DNA of 64,000 nt, from positions 96,619 through 160,618 of the forward strand of contig NMRB01000770.1 in the NCBI GenBank assembly GCA_002633025.1, given 5' to 3'. This DNA comes from Notospermus geniculatus (Eukaryota > Nemertea > Pilidiophora > Heteronemertea > Lineidae). The stretch's first letter is position 1, and the number at the start of each line of letters is the position of its first letter. Positions 11,041 through 23,176 of this stretch are shown here, piece after piece. The notes below the pieces were generated by a model. It was not told the DNA's origin, did no database searches, and saw nothing but the letters and a program-made list of their open reading frames with translations. Position numbers and translations under genes: made by a program.

Positions 11041-11618
11041 CATTATNAAGGCCTAGTCACCTTTTTCACTCGATGTAGTTCTTGTCTTCCAGCATCAGAT
11101 CTGTTGTTGCAAGGCGACGAATCGGAGTATGTCAGAAGGATACACGTCTTTCTCTTCATCGTGAATGAGACAATCCGCCAATCAGCGGCGCTGAATGCTG
11201 AACACTCCAATTCCGATCGCATAAACCAAGCTTCCGAATAAAAGTTGGATGTGATTTGCGGCCTTAGCACGCCGACGAATATGACACCATCCATTCTGAG
11301 CTCGTATTCATTTCCAACGGAAGCTACAATAGAGGTTAAGATTCGGGCCGAGAAAGAAAACGTTCATTTTTATCATTTTCACTTCAGGATTTAAATGAAA
11401 ATTGATTGAAGAATATTATTATTTGAAAAGTATGGTCCAACGAGATTTCTGAAAAAAGACAGACCACCGCGTCCGCGGCCGTTTCCATCATTACCTTTTT
11501 CATCAACATAATTACCAAACAAACTCGAGCAACTGGCAGTAACCTCGAACAGCAGCTCATGTCGACAGCGCGTCGATCAGAAGCGGACAGGTAGCAAGAC
11601 GCACGGTACTGCCGCCAT
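11041..11618. other. no feature recognised
   Basis: Contains a single N at 11047 (probable contig join). No supported gene. Confidence 0.35.
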
Positions 11619-11830
11619 TTTTAGCTCACCTGGTGAGCTCTTGTAGTGGGTCTGCGTCCGTCGTCGTCGTCGTTGTCCGTTTAGAGTTCGAAGAACACTT
11701 TGCACTGCATTTAAGGTGTAATAAACAGTGCAAAACTTGTAGAGTGTCAAATTCCACCACTTAATATTTTACGAGTTGGCGTCACACCCAACGGCGCTCT
11801 TCTTCGCCCACCTCCAAATGATTTAGTCTT
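11619..11830 (+). repeat. AGCTCACCTGGTGAGCT-headed repeat fragment
   Basis: Head TTTTAGCTCACCTGGTGAGC, then a (GTC)n-like run (GTCCGTCGTCGTCGTCGTTG). This is the same layout as the 6.1, 36.9 and 37.8 kb repeats, but the downstream body differs, so it is a related family or a diverged fragment. Confidence 0.5.
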
Positions 11831-12535
11831 TCCTGTTGGTCATGTTTATTTTTCTTCCGTTATCCAACAAATCGATAAGGATACCAATGTACAGGCAAAG
11901 ATCTATACGTGAATTTTCTTGAAGACAAAGAATTGGTTCAACAAACTGCTATAAAATGGAAATTGTAATGCTTTTTTTATCCCAGGATAAGCGTATTCTT
12001 GACCATTTTCAAGTGATCAGTTGTCAATGAAATTTTCGATGCCCGGTAATTTTTCTCCGCCATAAAATCGAACCCAATTCACAAGTTAATTAATTTTGTT
12101 TTTCTCTGACAACATATAATTTGCTGGTGTGATCGAGGTGACGACTGCAGGAAATGTGATGCATTAGGTTAGAAACTTATCAAAAGATATACATGAACAT
12201 GTACTTGTAGTTTGCACTGTTGAGCGATATGTAGGATGTTTAAGGGCGCTCTAGTTCGAATTGTAAACATTACGGTTTGTTTACGTACATGGTTGATTAT
12301 AATAGTTAATTTTCCTGCGGACAGGTGGCAGCACCGTGTATACTAAAACAAACACTGGTAGTTGGTCCCATCAGTATCGTACACATATGTAGCCTACAAC
12401 AGTTTACTGCAGTTTGTTTATGTTGTGTATGTCATATGATGTCATGCTTGTGTGAATGCGAGTATCAGGCATCCAAATAATTCGTGTGTGCAGCCTTGTA
12501 CCCACTTCCTACGAACTCCTTGCCTTCTCAGACGG
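11831..12535. other. no feature recognised
   Basis: About 700 bp without a gene or repeat that I can support. Confidence 0.35.
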
Positions 12536-12539
12536 TGTC

Positions 12540-12905
12540 CCCCCATAAGTCCGACACTTCACAAGTCCGACATCCCAAAAGTTCGAAGTACCATAAGTTC
12601 GACAATGGAAAAATCACTTTAAAAATGTACCACAATTCCGAAGCACCACAAGTCCGACATCCCACAAGTCCGACGTTTAGAGAAAGGTATCATAAGTCCG
12701 ACGTTCAGAGAAAGGTATCACAAGTCCAAAGTACCATAAGTCCGACATCTCATAAATCCGACAAGAAGGGGTTGGGAGTTCGGACTTATGGTACTTCGGA
12801 CTTGTGAGATGTCGGAGTTGCGGGACGGCGGACTTTTGAGATGTCGGACTTGTGGGATGTCGGACTTGTGGGACGTCGGACATGTGGGATGTCGGACTTG
12901 TGGGG
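12540..12905. repeat. palindromic minisatellite of AAGTCCGAC units
   Basis: The left half (about 12548-12765) is an array of CATAAGTCCGACATCCCACA-type units on the plus strand. The right half (about 12780-12903) is the same unit inverted (GTCGGACTTGTGGGAT). The whole can fold into a long hairpin with a short centre around GAAGGGGTTGGGAGTT. The open frames across it are repeat-encoded, not genes. Confidence 0.8.
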
Positions 12906-14127
12906 GGAATCGACTTAGTCTTGGAACTGCTGAATCATGCATGCAGTAGAGCTAATATTGGTATACATTATTGTGATCCCGATTGTGATGTAAGTTAGGC
13001 CCACTGTGAATGCTGTGTGATGGAGGTTGTTGTTGTCAACTGGATACAGTGGAGGATATTCAGGGTGCAAAAGTGCAGCACTGAGTACCACATCAACCTG
13101 GCTTCCCATTTCTACTGCTGGTATTTTTACTGTACTTCTGCCTCTAAATAAAAATCACCATGATAATGAAAGTATCCCTGGCTGGTTGGTTGCATGAAAT
13201 AAATGTTATTTTTCATTCATTTCATGACTTGCTTCGCAGGCGGCATATTGTGACATGATCACAGAGCACCCTGAGCCATATTTGCAGTCCGTCACTCCCA
13301 ACAGAGACAATTGTGGGAGATGGAGCATTTGTGTGGACTGTGACATTAGATAAACACGGCCTTAGGACATTTGTTGAAGAAATACACCTTCCCACATTGA
13401 CTCACTTCACATAAAATCATCTGGTTGATCTGAGCCACTGACCTAATTGCACCTTGCACCCCTCTGGTTATAAGTGAGCCATTCCAATCCTCTTAAGAGT
13501 GGGACAGATTAAGCAATCATGTGTATCAAGGTAAGGGGGAATGCATAATGGTTACGGCCCGAACATGATACAAATTTAGCATTGTAAAACCGTTATTATT
13601 GATCGGATTTGAAAATTAAAAAGTGCTTTTGATATAACAATGAATTCTCTGTTCAAATGCATAATTTTTCGGCAAGGCAACAGCCTATTTCCCATTTTGT
13701 TATAAATTAGGCAGAGAAGGAGAACAATAGGATTATACAAAGTCAACATCTCAGCTCTCCAAATCGGACCCCTCTGAAACGCGTTTTACAGGGGTCCAAT
13801 GGTGGAGCCTAAGGGATGTAAATGTAATGGATTCAGGATGGGTTTTCAACAAAAAAATAGGCTGTCTGCAGAAATATGTTGTCAAGTCGATGATTCGGCG
13901 AACACCTTCTTTGCCTGCAGCAGCAGGGGTTCTGGTTTTTCTTTCCAGAGAATTGGTTTCCTGAAGCTGATGTTGCTGTACCGGTATTCAAAATGAAGAA
14001 ATTCGACATGTGGAGTCAGAAAATTATTTGTTTATTTTATGTATGTACTTCAAAACATTTCTTGACAATTTTCATTGGCACAAGCCATTTTCACTCAAGA
14101 ATATAATGGGGGGGGGGGGGGGGGTTA
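12906..14127. other. no supported gene; ends in poly-G and assembly gap
   Basis: Nothing recognisable apart from a short hairpin at about 13766-13798 (GGACCCCT...AGGGGTCC). A poly-G run (about 14107-14124) immediately precedes the 30-N gap, which probably reflects a sequencing stop. Confidence 0.35.
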
Positions 14128-14157
14128 NNNNNNNNNNNNNNNNNNNNNNNNNNNNNN

Positions 14158-14976
14158 CTAGGAATACTTCCCAGAAACAGATCCTCTTTTGACATTCTAA
14201 TCACAGACGATTAGCTTTTACAGCCAAGCACCTTATGTTGGACAAGAAAAATGTTTACAGTCCTGGTAGTGAGTGTTATAACGTGAAAAATACTGGTAAC
14301 ATTTGATAATACAACTTACCGGTATTTTTTATCGTGATGAGCACATGTACAGCTGTTGTCATCTTCTTGACGTTGTTACAAATTGTTAGTTGAGAACAGT
14401 CTAGTGAAGGCCACAAGAGCACTGCACTATTAAAGGGTAGCTGCCCCAAACGGCTTTCCTCACGAGAATGTATGGACTGGTGAAAGAGATGCACTTAATA
14501 GTCGGTGACTTCACTCATTAGCTGCCATCCTGGGACACAGGATATCAGACATCAGTCGTGGTACGATATCATCGGCTTCTCCATCCCAACATCACCTTCA
14601 CAGTCAAAACCCTCATCATCAGCAGACACCTCCCGATGAATGTCTGAAGTAAAAGTTAGTGTGTTAAGGTTGTACAATTAGATAACAAATTCATATTCTG
14701 TCCATTTTCTTCATTTAATTTTGATTGGCATATTGGTGTAGCTAGGTTACAACCATTTTCCATAGGCCCCTATCAAATCCGTCACTATTTATCACCACCA
14801 CCAGCCTGATTGGCTTTGCTACACATGGCACCATGCCTCGACCATTTTGCACTCAATTCAATATTAAACAACGGAGTCCCTCCACGCCAGGGTCCATGTT
14901 GTTGTTGTTGTCGTCTACCGTTATTGGATATCCCGTTGGGCCTGGTTATGCACAATCAGATTGCGGTGATCGTAAA
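14158..14976. other. no feature recognised
   Basis: A (GTT)n/(TGT)n patch near 14897 and otherwise unremarkable sequence. No supported gene. Confidence 0.35.
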
Positions 14977-15120
14977 GCCTGCCGCTATCTGCTGAGCAAA
15001 AAGTCAGTCGAGAGCGTCCGCTCAGCAGACAGCTCGCGTGTGCGCATATTTTTCGGTGAGTTTTCTGCCTCGGGTGGTAGAAAACTGTCTGCTGAGCAGA
15101 CGCTCCAGTGTGCGACAGGC
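14977..15120. mobile_element. TTAA-type hairpin MITE
   Basis: Ends GCCTG... / ...CAGGC, with TAAA at the left and an intact TTAA at the right (15121-15124). Long internal arms are GAGCGTCCGCTCAGCAGACA and TGTCTGCTGAGCAGACGCTC. The 163-aa open frame crossing it is made largely by the hairpin and is not a gene. Confidence 0.6.
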
Positions 15121-15496
15121 TTAAGGTACATTTTGGAGGCTTGGTGTAAAAACGTAATCATAAAAAGCATAGTCGTAAATGGCATAATCGCAAACCTACC
15201 CAAATCTATACCCAGTCGAGATGTACAAAAAGTGTCATGTTTTTTTCCACGGGAACGAGGTGCAGAGGCAGCACATCTGGTGCAATGCCAGGCAGAAGTT
15301 GCCCCACGACAAATCACCGAGTGATGTGAGCGAGGTATACATGCCAGGCCGTAGTTCTTGCATTTTCTGTCTCTAACAGCTCCTGGGATGCGGAGGATTA
15401 CCACTACGACGGTATGATAGGCCTACAACAGCGGAGTTTTGTTCCGATATTCACTTTCCAGGTCCATCTATTTGTCCACATGATAACCTATTTTTT

Positions 15497-15727
15497 GGGC
15501 TGTCAGAGTGGCGCAATGGAAACATCGGCGCCTGTCACCTCTGAGGTCGCGGGTTCGATTCCCGGTCGGGTCCGTGTCTCATGTGATAGAGAGGGCGACT
15601 CTCTCTGACAGCGCAGGTTTTCTCCGGGCACTCCGGTTTCCTCCTGCATTACATTAAAATCGCCCAATATTGTCTATAGAACCAATAATGCCGAATTTGG
15701 CGCTCGGTTCTCAACTCAATATTTTAA
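15497..15727 (+). mobile_element. tRNA-derived SINE with perfect 14-bp TSD
   Basis: A 231-bp element. It has a tRNA-like head with an A-box-like TGGCGCAATGG and B box GGGTTCGATTCCC, then a body containing CTCCGGGCACTCCGGTTTCC (a segment shared by several animal SINEs and seen here by eye only). Its tail is A+T-rich (CAATATTTTAA). Flanking duplications ATAACCTATTTTTT at 15483-15496 and 15728-15741 are identical, so this insertion is fairly recent. Transcription would be by RNA polymerase III and mobility would depend on a LINE partner. Confidence 0.85.
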
Positions 15728-15741
15728 ATAACCTATTTTTT

Positions 15742-18210
15742 ATCAATATACACAGGTGCTGTCTTTATAAAGAACATATCAGACACGTTTGATCAATGTA
15801 AAAGTTTCGCCTTTGAAGTCGTGGTGCTGTGTATTAGGAGGTGTTTACTCGATCAGGATTGCTGCAACGTATTGGTCTTTGGCCCTAATCATTCAGCTTC
15901 CTGTAAGTTATTTTCAAACGATAGGGAGCACAGTGACGTGAAAAATCCTGTGCGAGTGTCACAGCAGTGGAAAATGATGGCCATTGAATGTGATTGAGGA
16001 ACGTAAGTCATCCGAACACAGTTTTTGATAACTCTTTGCGTTCATCGCTGCTGGAGAGACATTAGGGAGGTTTCGCGGCCTTACGTACTACGAAAACCAA
16101 ACACGAAAAGAGTAATACGTCATCAATTTTTGCTTACGTCAGTTCGTAGATGGATGTTCGCTGTTTGTCGCCTCTTGGAGATGGGGAATTTCCATTGTGA
16201 ATATTGATCACATTTTTGGGATCGGCCGAACAACGCAGTACGAATACAATTACGAGATCAATTATGGTTTGTGTATGACCTAATCAGTTTATGTGTGAAT
16301 AGATGTCGGATTTCGTCTTTGGTGGATGGAAAGCACGAAAATTTTGCAGATTATTCGTGCGTTTTGCGTCGAAGAGCTAAGTCCGAATCATATCTCTCAC
16401 ATTTCACAACTTCAGTTTAGCGCAGTGTATAGTCTGGTACCTAGAGGTGGACCATTGGAATGCAGTTTGTGGTTAGAGTGTGGCAAGAGTGACATAATTA
16501 CGGTTACATGTTATGGCGTAATGAATCAGATGACTGTGCCTAATAATAAAAATGTGGTTTTCATTACATAAGGGTCACACGTAAATAAAGTCTTGTGGTC
16601 AAAATTGAATGTTCCATTTCCTCACTTGGCATTTCAATGGTCCACCTCTGGGTTGAACCAGACTTTAGGCCTGTGCCATGCAAATGCCGTACATTTCTGG
16701 CTAGTAGGCTAAAGCAGCTGTGTTTGCGGAACGTGTGTACTAATCCAAAACGGGCTCAGTCAGGACCTTTCCTTCATTTATGAAAATTTCTGGTCTCCGA
16801 TACCTGGTTCATGGCGAAATTGACATATCATACGTTGAGATTTTGCCTGTAACACTTTTGTTTCTTGAATAACTTGGCTCCGAGGCCACGTACGTAGAGT
16901 ACTATGGTCTCAGACTCCCCGCCAGCATTTTTAAAAAAAAATGTAACTAGCCAGCGTCAGCATATTAGCGACTTTTATCAAATTTCAAATTTCTCAAGAA
17001 AATTTATCACTTGAGATATGGGAACAAAGAACATGTCAATAGAAAGATCATAGCTCGTTGTTTCTGATACCATAAACCATTTTTGTTCTAAGTCCAACCA
17101 CTTTCTTTCCACAAGCTTTAGAAAACTTGCTATTTTCACAAATACGCACGTTTTTTCGCAAAAAAATGGGGACAACGCCTCCCGAGCGCCGCCATGTTGG
17201 TTTAAACCACACTACAATACAAACAAACCTCCACCTATTTCAAGGCCGTGTTCAATGAGATCGTCGAAATCACAGTAATAGTCGACCCGCAAAGGTCCTT
17301 TTCTACGGCAGATTTATTTTGCGCGCGGGAAAATAATAGGCGATCGGGGCCCTCGACGAGGCTTCTCGAGTACCTCATTCGAGAAATCGGGCACCTCGCA
17401 CAAAAGTGCGTTTATCGAGAAGACCGTTCAAATTCAACCACATAAACCATACATCAGTATTTAGCTAAGACATTGAGCTTTCCATTAGTGTAATTTATTT
17501 TGGAATAATGCAAACGAGTGAAGAGAAATCGTTTAAGAAATTTCGTCCTCCGCACAGAATTGGAGGTCACTTGGAGTAGAGCGTTGTTAAAAACATCGCC
17601 ATAACTCCATAAATACTTGCCTGCATAAAACCAGCAAAACTGAATGGATGGAGAAACTATCAATCTCCAATCTGTATTAATTTCATACATCGGCATGGTA
17701 TTCCAAGTTTTTGTACGCAGTNATTGGCTGGAATCGTCACGTCAATAAAACGCATCTCAATAGCCAAACTTCACTAACAATACCAAGATCTGCCTGACAA
17801 CCAAAGGTCCTCCCATCGAGCTCCAGATGATTTAAACGTACTACAGGGTGGCCAAAAAAAGCGCAACATCCACCTTCTAAATCTCCAAGGGCGACCAGGT
17901 TTTACTAGAAAGTGAGCAGGATATTATGAGGCCAATAATCCCTATTAGGCCTTACCATTTGTGACCGTTTTTCATCGATTTTCATGATTAAAGTATTATA
18001 AATAGACTTCTTGTCGTTCGTGTGACTTCCTTCTCGTTTGTTGTCATCACAATAGAGTTGGAGCATTTCTTAGAGAGGTTTGGTGTAACACAAGCCTTAT
18101 ATTGCACATGCATAGGCCTACTAGTGCCGCAGTCATGGCAGTGGGGTTCGTATAATGCTTCATACGATACCATAGTGAGATGAGAGCAACAAAAAATATT
18201 CCTCTCGTAC
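15742..18210. other. no supported gene
   Basis: About 2.5 kb with only short open frames. A mariner-like end (CTACAGGGTGGCCAAAAAAA) occurs near 17843. A fragment at about 16067-16110 (GAGGTTTCGCGGCCTTACG..ACTACGAA) resembles 58625-58660. A single N at 17722 probably marks a contig join. Confidence 0.35.
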
Positions 18211-18221
18211 TGTCATTTTAA

Positions 18222-18553
18222 AGCGATGTACGCGAGCCCTGCGGTTACTGCACATCGATAGTTCCTCGGGGAAATCCCATGGGGAATCCCCGTGAGATTT
18301 TGAATTTTCCCGGCGATAAACATTTATTTCGCCCAAATTCATTGAAATAATATTAATAAAAGATTTTTCTTGAACGTTTTAGTGTATATAAAACGTCGGC
18401 GAACCCGTAATTTGATGATTCAAAGATGCTGGAAATCACACTGAGAATGGATCAGTTTCAAGAATCCCGCGAGCAATGAATGAAATTGGGGAGCTATCGC
18501 GGGTCGCGATAGCTGAACGAGATTTCATTTTCAACTCTCGCGACTACATCGCT
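18222..18553. mobile_element. 332-bp MITE with intact TTAA target duplication
   Basis: Ends AGCGATGTA... / ...TACATCGCT with TTAA on both sides (18218-18221 and 18554-18557). The inverted repeat continues imperfectly as GCGATGTA.CGCGAG. TTAA duplications are the mark of piggyBac-type transposition. No coding content. Confidence 0.7.
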
Positions 18554-18969
18554 TTAAGGACAGGATGGGAAAATTAATTATGTACCAATTTTGTTGGGTA
18601 ACATGATTGGTATTCTGATATTTGCCTGAGGTGTATTTTTCTCTCTCGCAAAGACTGTTTGTCATGACGGAATCCTACATTGATTAACATTGATGATCAC
18701 GGATCAACGTCATTTTAGATATTCATGTACACATGCAGTCAAGAGCGGAACAGTTTCTATCTGGTATGTAATATAACGTGTAGATCCACATGTAGGAAAA
18801 CCATGACACAGTTCATAATTACTAAGGCTTTTTACACTGTGCGGGTGCGTTCCGGACCGAGACCAGATCGAGGTTTCGGTTATTTTTCCCCATGTAAAAA
18901 AGGTAGTATCCACTCTATGGACTCAGTCCAAATGGACTGAGTAACTTGGACCGAGTGCCAAAATGTGAA

Positions 18970-20010
18970 AAAAGCAAGAAACAAGCCGTTTTGTAGATAA
19001 TATGAAAGGATACTGCTTAGGTACTGATAAGACTAATACTCCCCCTCATTTTTCTCCAGCACAATCGTACGAAAGCAACAGAATAAGCAGAAAAAAGCGA
19101 GTTTAGTGTGGAACGTTCCAATTACATTCTGCACTTTAGAATCAACACTTCTGGGTATCGGTATTTTCAGGAAATATCGTGGGGACGAGGCAGCGCCAAT
19201 TCGAATGCAGCCATTGTTACAACAGAAGGCGCTCCTTCATAAACATCGCACCAATCTGTTACGCCGTGCTCACAGGATTGTGGGTAATCAAGGTGGCGTC
19301 GGGTGATTGACAGCGATCTACTTTCTTGGCTGATCATGTGCCCCCACCATCCCTGTATTTTCTAGGATCAAAAAACCTATAAACCTCGCTTATTATGAGA
19401 CGTGTTACTTGCTATTATATAATTACAATACATGTATTCAGAAAAAATCTGCTAATATTTTTGCGTTAAACAAAGAGTCAAGCCAATAACTTGGATTTAT
19501 TTTTCGGCCACGATTCCTACGCTGTGATGAGGTCGCGGAGGTACACGTCGGCCAAATCTGGCCGATGTGATGCGTTCCACGGCTACATGGGTCTGTGCAA
19601 AAGCAGTCTCACGCAAGCAGTCTCGTGCAGCCTGTGTGGACACAATGGAATGCAGCGGGCGGTATTGGATCAGACATCTGCCGTCTACACTCAAGCGTGG
19701 CCGGCATGCACGGCCTGCTTCACGTGTGTATAGGAGCAACCTTTGGAACGAGGTTGCAAAATTCCCAGCATCGCATTCCGTGAATCGTTACCTCGAAAGG
19801 CGTGCCACATGACGTGACGTCGTCATGTTTTGTTACTATTTATAGACTGAGTGTGGAGCGCTATTGGTTTGATGTAACTTGGGGATTACAGGTCGGCTCA
19901 GCGAAGTACAAAATGTTATAGTTCTGTTTTTCTTAACTCTTTTCACGTTCTACATTATTAAAGATAACCATTTCTTACCAATTATTTATGGTGATAACAT
20001 TCATTATTAT
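18970..20010. other. no supported gene
   Basis: Overlapping open frames of about 60-80 codons on both strands at 19491-19812 have no recognisable domain. The region is locally G+C-rich. Confidence 0.3.
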
Positions 20011-20017
20011 AGTTTAT

Positions 20018-20591
20018 GGCCCGTATTCAATAAGGGTGTTTAGCTAAATCAGCGTATAAATTCTGCATTACACAGGTTATAGGCCTAGAAACTATTGTTC
20101 TACGTTCTGTAAGCTGCCTGATCCCTGGCATTTTACCCACACGATGATTACACGCGTCTAACATTCCTGCGTCTTAGTCATGTTAGTGTGGGAGGACAAT
20201 AGAAAGTGTTGGAAAAATTCTAGACAAGCCTTCCTGATCGTTCAACATTTCCTTTATGTTCTTTGACTTAAGGCGGTGACAGACTAGGGCGTACGCGACG
20301 CGGAGCGACGCGTTTTCTTTTGTGTTTTTGCGCTCCACTGCACATGGTGCTCAGTGGTGCCTGAAAACACAAAAGAAAACGCTTAGCTCCGTGCCGCGTC
20401 GCCCTAGTCTGTCACCGGCTTTAGACGCAGGATAGTTAGACGCGTGTGATTATCCTGCGGGTAAACGCCTCCCGTACAGACATCAGACAATAGTTTTCTA
20501 GGCCTTTAACCTGTGTAATGCAGAATTTGTACGCTGATTAGGCCAAAAACACCCTTAAACGTGCGATGATCACCCTTATTGAATACGGGCC
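20018..20591. mobile_element. palindromic element with GGCCCGTATTCAATAAGGGTG ends
   Basis: The left arm begins GGCCCGTATTCAATAAGGGT and the right arm ends ACCCTTATTGAATACGGGCC. The arms stay complementary for about 160 bp (ATTCTGCATTACACAGGTTA / TAACCTGTGTAATGCAGAAT). Its centre is occupied by a second hairpin MITE (20272-20419). Confidence 0.7.
20272..20419. mobile_element. TTAA-type hairpin MITE nested in the palindrome
   Basis: Ends GGCGGTGACAGACTAGGGCG / CGCCCTAGTCTGTCACCGGC, with TTAA at the left (20268-20271) and TTTA at the right. The inner arms contain GAAAACACAAAAGAAAACGC and its complement. Confidence 0.65.
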
Positions 20592-20665
20592 TATATCTTT
20601 TTTGGCAATCAGTCCAAGTCACTCAGTCCATTTGGACTCGGTCAATAGAATGGATAGGGCCTACT

Positions 20666-20957
20666 ACCTGTAAAAAAGCGAAACAACTGACCTCCACCTT
20701 CCTCGGGACAGGTCAGTTCCGCGCGCAAGTCTCGGGGACGGAGTAGGTAGGTTGAAGAAAGTGACGGTAAGTTGTTCTCTCTTGTAAAAACATACCGACC
20801 TCCAACGGCCTCGGATTACGCACGCTGCCTGAATGAGTGACTCGCGGTACTTACTGTCACTCCCCCGTCACGAACTCATTTGCGATATTTCTCAGGCATT
20901 GTTCATGCTGTCAGAACCATAGTTTATCTATTTTAGTGATATTTCCGGAATATTTTG
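20666..20957. other. no feature recognised
   Basis: About 290 bp with nothing that I can support. Confidence 0.35.
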
Positions 20958-20959
20958 TA

Positions 20960-22079
20960 CACTCATGGACAAAAGTTTATGGACACCACTTTTCTCGCGT
21001 TTTCTCAAAAACTACTGGGGCTATAATGGCACAACCACCACGAAAATGTAGACAAATCCATTGGCTATCAGATTATGTTAATTTTGTTCACAGATATTAT
21101 GACGTAATGATGCTATGATGTAATTTCTAAGACCACCTTTTTTCACATTTTTGGTTACCACCTTTTTCTCGTTTTTTTTTCTCAACACTATCAGTCAGGC
21201 CAGTACTCAAAACATTCTGTGTCGAAATTTCATAAAAAAATCCAAAAGGAAATGCACTTTCATCGCGTTTTTCTTGGCACATCAGCTTGACCAAGGCTTG
21301 GGACTCGACACCACCTGAAGTAATCACTGAAACGGCCCCTCTTGTCTCAGTTCACTGTCATGGAAGTCTTGAGGCCTAGTGGCACAGTGTTACATAACAT
21401 GGGACAACCCGTTTGTGGACAGCCACACAAGACTTGTCGTTCTCATTTTAGTTTAGTACTGAGTTATGAAACTGAAAGGACACCGAGGTGGATGTTTTGA
21501 CTGGCCTTTTGTCATTTTATAAAGCTGTACCTCAGGTTCTTTTAATTATTGACCTATTATAGAGTATGACAAGTGAGCTCAATAATATGAAGATCAGCCA
21601 CCTAGGCATCTGCTTGGTTGCAGTTCGTGAATAAGGTCCCTGCACATTAGGTTACAATGACAAAATTATTAGTGAACACCCCATCATGTGTAATGATTGC
21701 CCGGACTTGGGGCCATCCCATGAATAGATTCGGGTTGTTCAACACTGGTCAAAAACTGACAGACAAAAACGCGATAAATGTGCATTTCCTTTTGGATTTT
21801 TTTAAAATTTCGATCAAGAAAGTCTTGAAGACAGGCATGACTGATAGTGTTGAGAAAAAAACCGGGAAAAAAGTGAAAACAAAAAAGTGGAAAAAAAGAC
21901 GGGGTGGTATTAGAAATTACATCATAGCACCATTACGTCATAATATCTGTGAACAAAACTGACATCATCTGATAGCCAAGGAATTTTTCTACATTTTGGT
22001 CGTGGTTGCGCCATTATATCCCCAGTAGTTTTTGAGGAAACTGGGGAAACCGGTGTCCATAAACTTTTGACCATGAGTG
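20960..22079. mobile_element. Tc1/mariner-like foldback element, 1.12 kb, ~330-bp TIRs
   Basis: Ends CACTCATGGACAAAAGTTTA / ATAAACTTTTGACCATGAGTG, flanked by TA on both sides (20958-20959 and 22080-22081). The arms run inward for about 330 bp each (GGAAATGCACTTTCATCGCG / CGCGATAAATGTGCATTTCC). The terminus resembles Tc1-type elements. The centre (about 21300-21740) has no transposase, so it is non-autonomous. Confidence 0.75.
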
Positions 22080-22081
22080 TA

Positions 22082-22925
22082 CTTACAATAACTGTAAATA
22101 AGGCCGAAAGGTTCTGCAATCGATCACACTTGACACTAGATGGCGTTATCTTCTATAACACAACTAGTGCAGGTGCCAGATTTCCATCTTGAAAGTAGTG
22201 CAGATTACTACATTTTGGTAAATGTTTTTAACAATCGTGAACAGGCCAGCCGTGTCACCGCCAACCCAGTGGCATCTACGCTAGATGATAGATGATGTTG
22301 AAAAGTGGCGCTGTTGGGTTCGAGGCGAATATTTTCTGACTAAACGGACTTCGTGTTGATAACAAGTGGTATTAGAAATGAACTGAATACTAATTAGAAA
22401 GAATTGTGTGATTAGGCCGACCGAACTATTTCTACATGCGCGCCGGCAAAATCCAAAATGGCGGCCTTCCACCTACGCTAGTGGTGAAGTGAGGCACGAT
22501 ATTTCGCCGCTAGTGTCAAGTGTGGCAATCGATAGGAGATTGATATGCGCCATCTAGTGGCACATGCATTTGAACGAACCGACCTCGAACTAGATCGAGG
22601 CCAGTTACCGAAGCCGCACCGTGTAAAAGTGTTCAATCCATCCTGAAACGAACCCGCCCGAGTAGAGTGGAGGTAGGCCCCTATGTTTCCACGAGCACGC
22701 ACTGTGTAAAATGTCCTGTCATGTTGCCACATTTACAGAGTCAGGAACAACATAAATCAATCTGATACGCCGTCATTGTCATTTGTTTCTCGGTTGATTG
22801 GCAATTTCACAAGAGGCAGATGTGCCGGGATGACTAACGTTTAGTCGTGGCTTATGCTGATGCCATTAGATTAAAAGAACGGCCAAGTCTCTCGATCTGC
22901 TCATTGTGTACAGGATAGTTCAGCT
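22082..22925. other. no supported gene; short TTTTACAC..GTGCG repeat pieces
   Basis: Pieces around 22560-22715 (ACCGTGTAAAAGTG, GCACTGTGTAAAATG) resemble the left flank of the 18.8-kb inverted repeat. No ORF of interest. Confidence 0.35.
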
Positions 22926-22927
22926 TA

Positions 22928-23176
22928 ATTTGTAATAGAGTTGTTGTCTATTCGCAACTGTCGCAGTGCTCGGACAGTCGCAGGAAATGTGACAACAAGC
23001 ATTATGTAATAGGCCTTCAACCATGTCAGGGTTTTCCAGGATTTATTTGTTCCTGACCCATATGTCCCTGTCACTCATTTCAATGACGTAAGGACTAGCT
23101 GTTATGCATTCTGCCTTCACGTCCTACTTGACAAGTAGATTTAATTTAAAGGTCAAGTGCCACAAAAATACACTTN
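22928..23176 (+). mobile_element. non-LTR retrotransposon 3' end, copy A
   Basis: The last 23 codons of the ORF are readable (ELLSIRNCRSARTVAGNV.., then a TAA stop), followed by a 3' UTR (ACCATGTCAGGGTTTTCCAG and TTTAAAGGTCAAGTGCCACA). It is about 95% identical to copy B at 24484-24727. Severe 5' truncation. It ends at the single N. Confidence 0.7.

Larger units (their letters stand above)
18885..20665. repeat. large inverted repeat arms bracketing nested hairpins
   Basis: The left arm (about 18890-18965) has GGTAGTATCCACTCTATGGA, then CTCAGTCCAAATGGACTGAG, then ACTTGGACCGAGTGCCAAAA. The right arm (about 20590-20665) is its diverged reverse complement. The 1.6 kb between holds unassigned sequence (19.0-20.0 kb) and the nested palindromes at 20.0-20.6 kb. 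It could be one decayed foldback element. Its true ends were not found. Confidence 0.5.

Noticed and set aside
12484-12942. Open frames of 68-107 codons on both strands
   Set aside because: They are translations of the palindromic minisatellite (repeating KSDIPQVRHP-like words).
14833-15324. 163-codon plus-strand open frame
   Set aside because: It is produced by a TTAA-type hairpin and its flanks, an equally long frame exists on the other strand, and no domain is visible.
19491-19812. Overlapping 60-81 codon frames on both strands
   Set aside because: Local G+C richness keeps all frames open; there is no domain, splice signal or consistent codon pattern.
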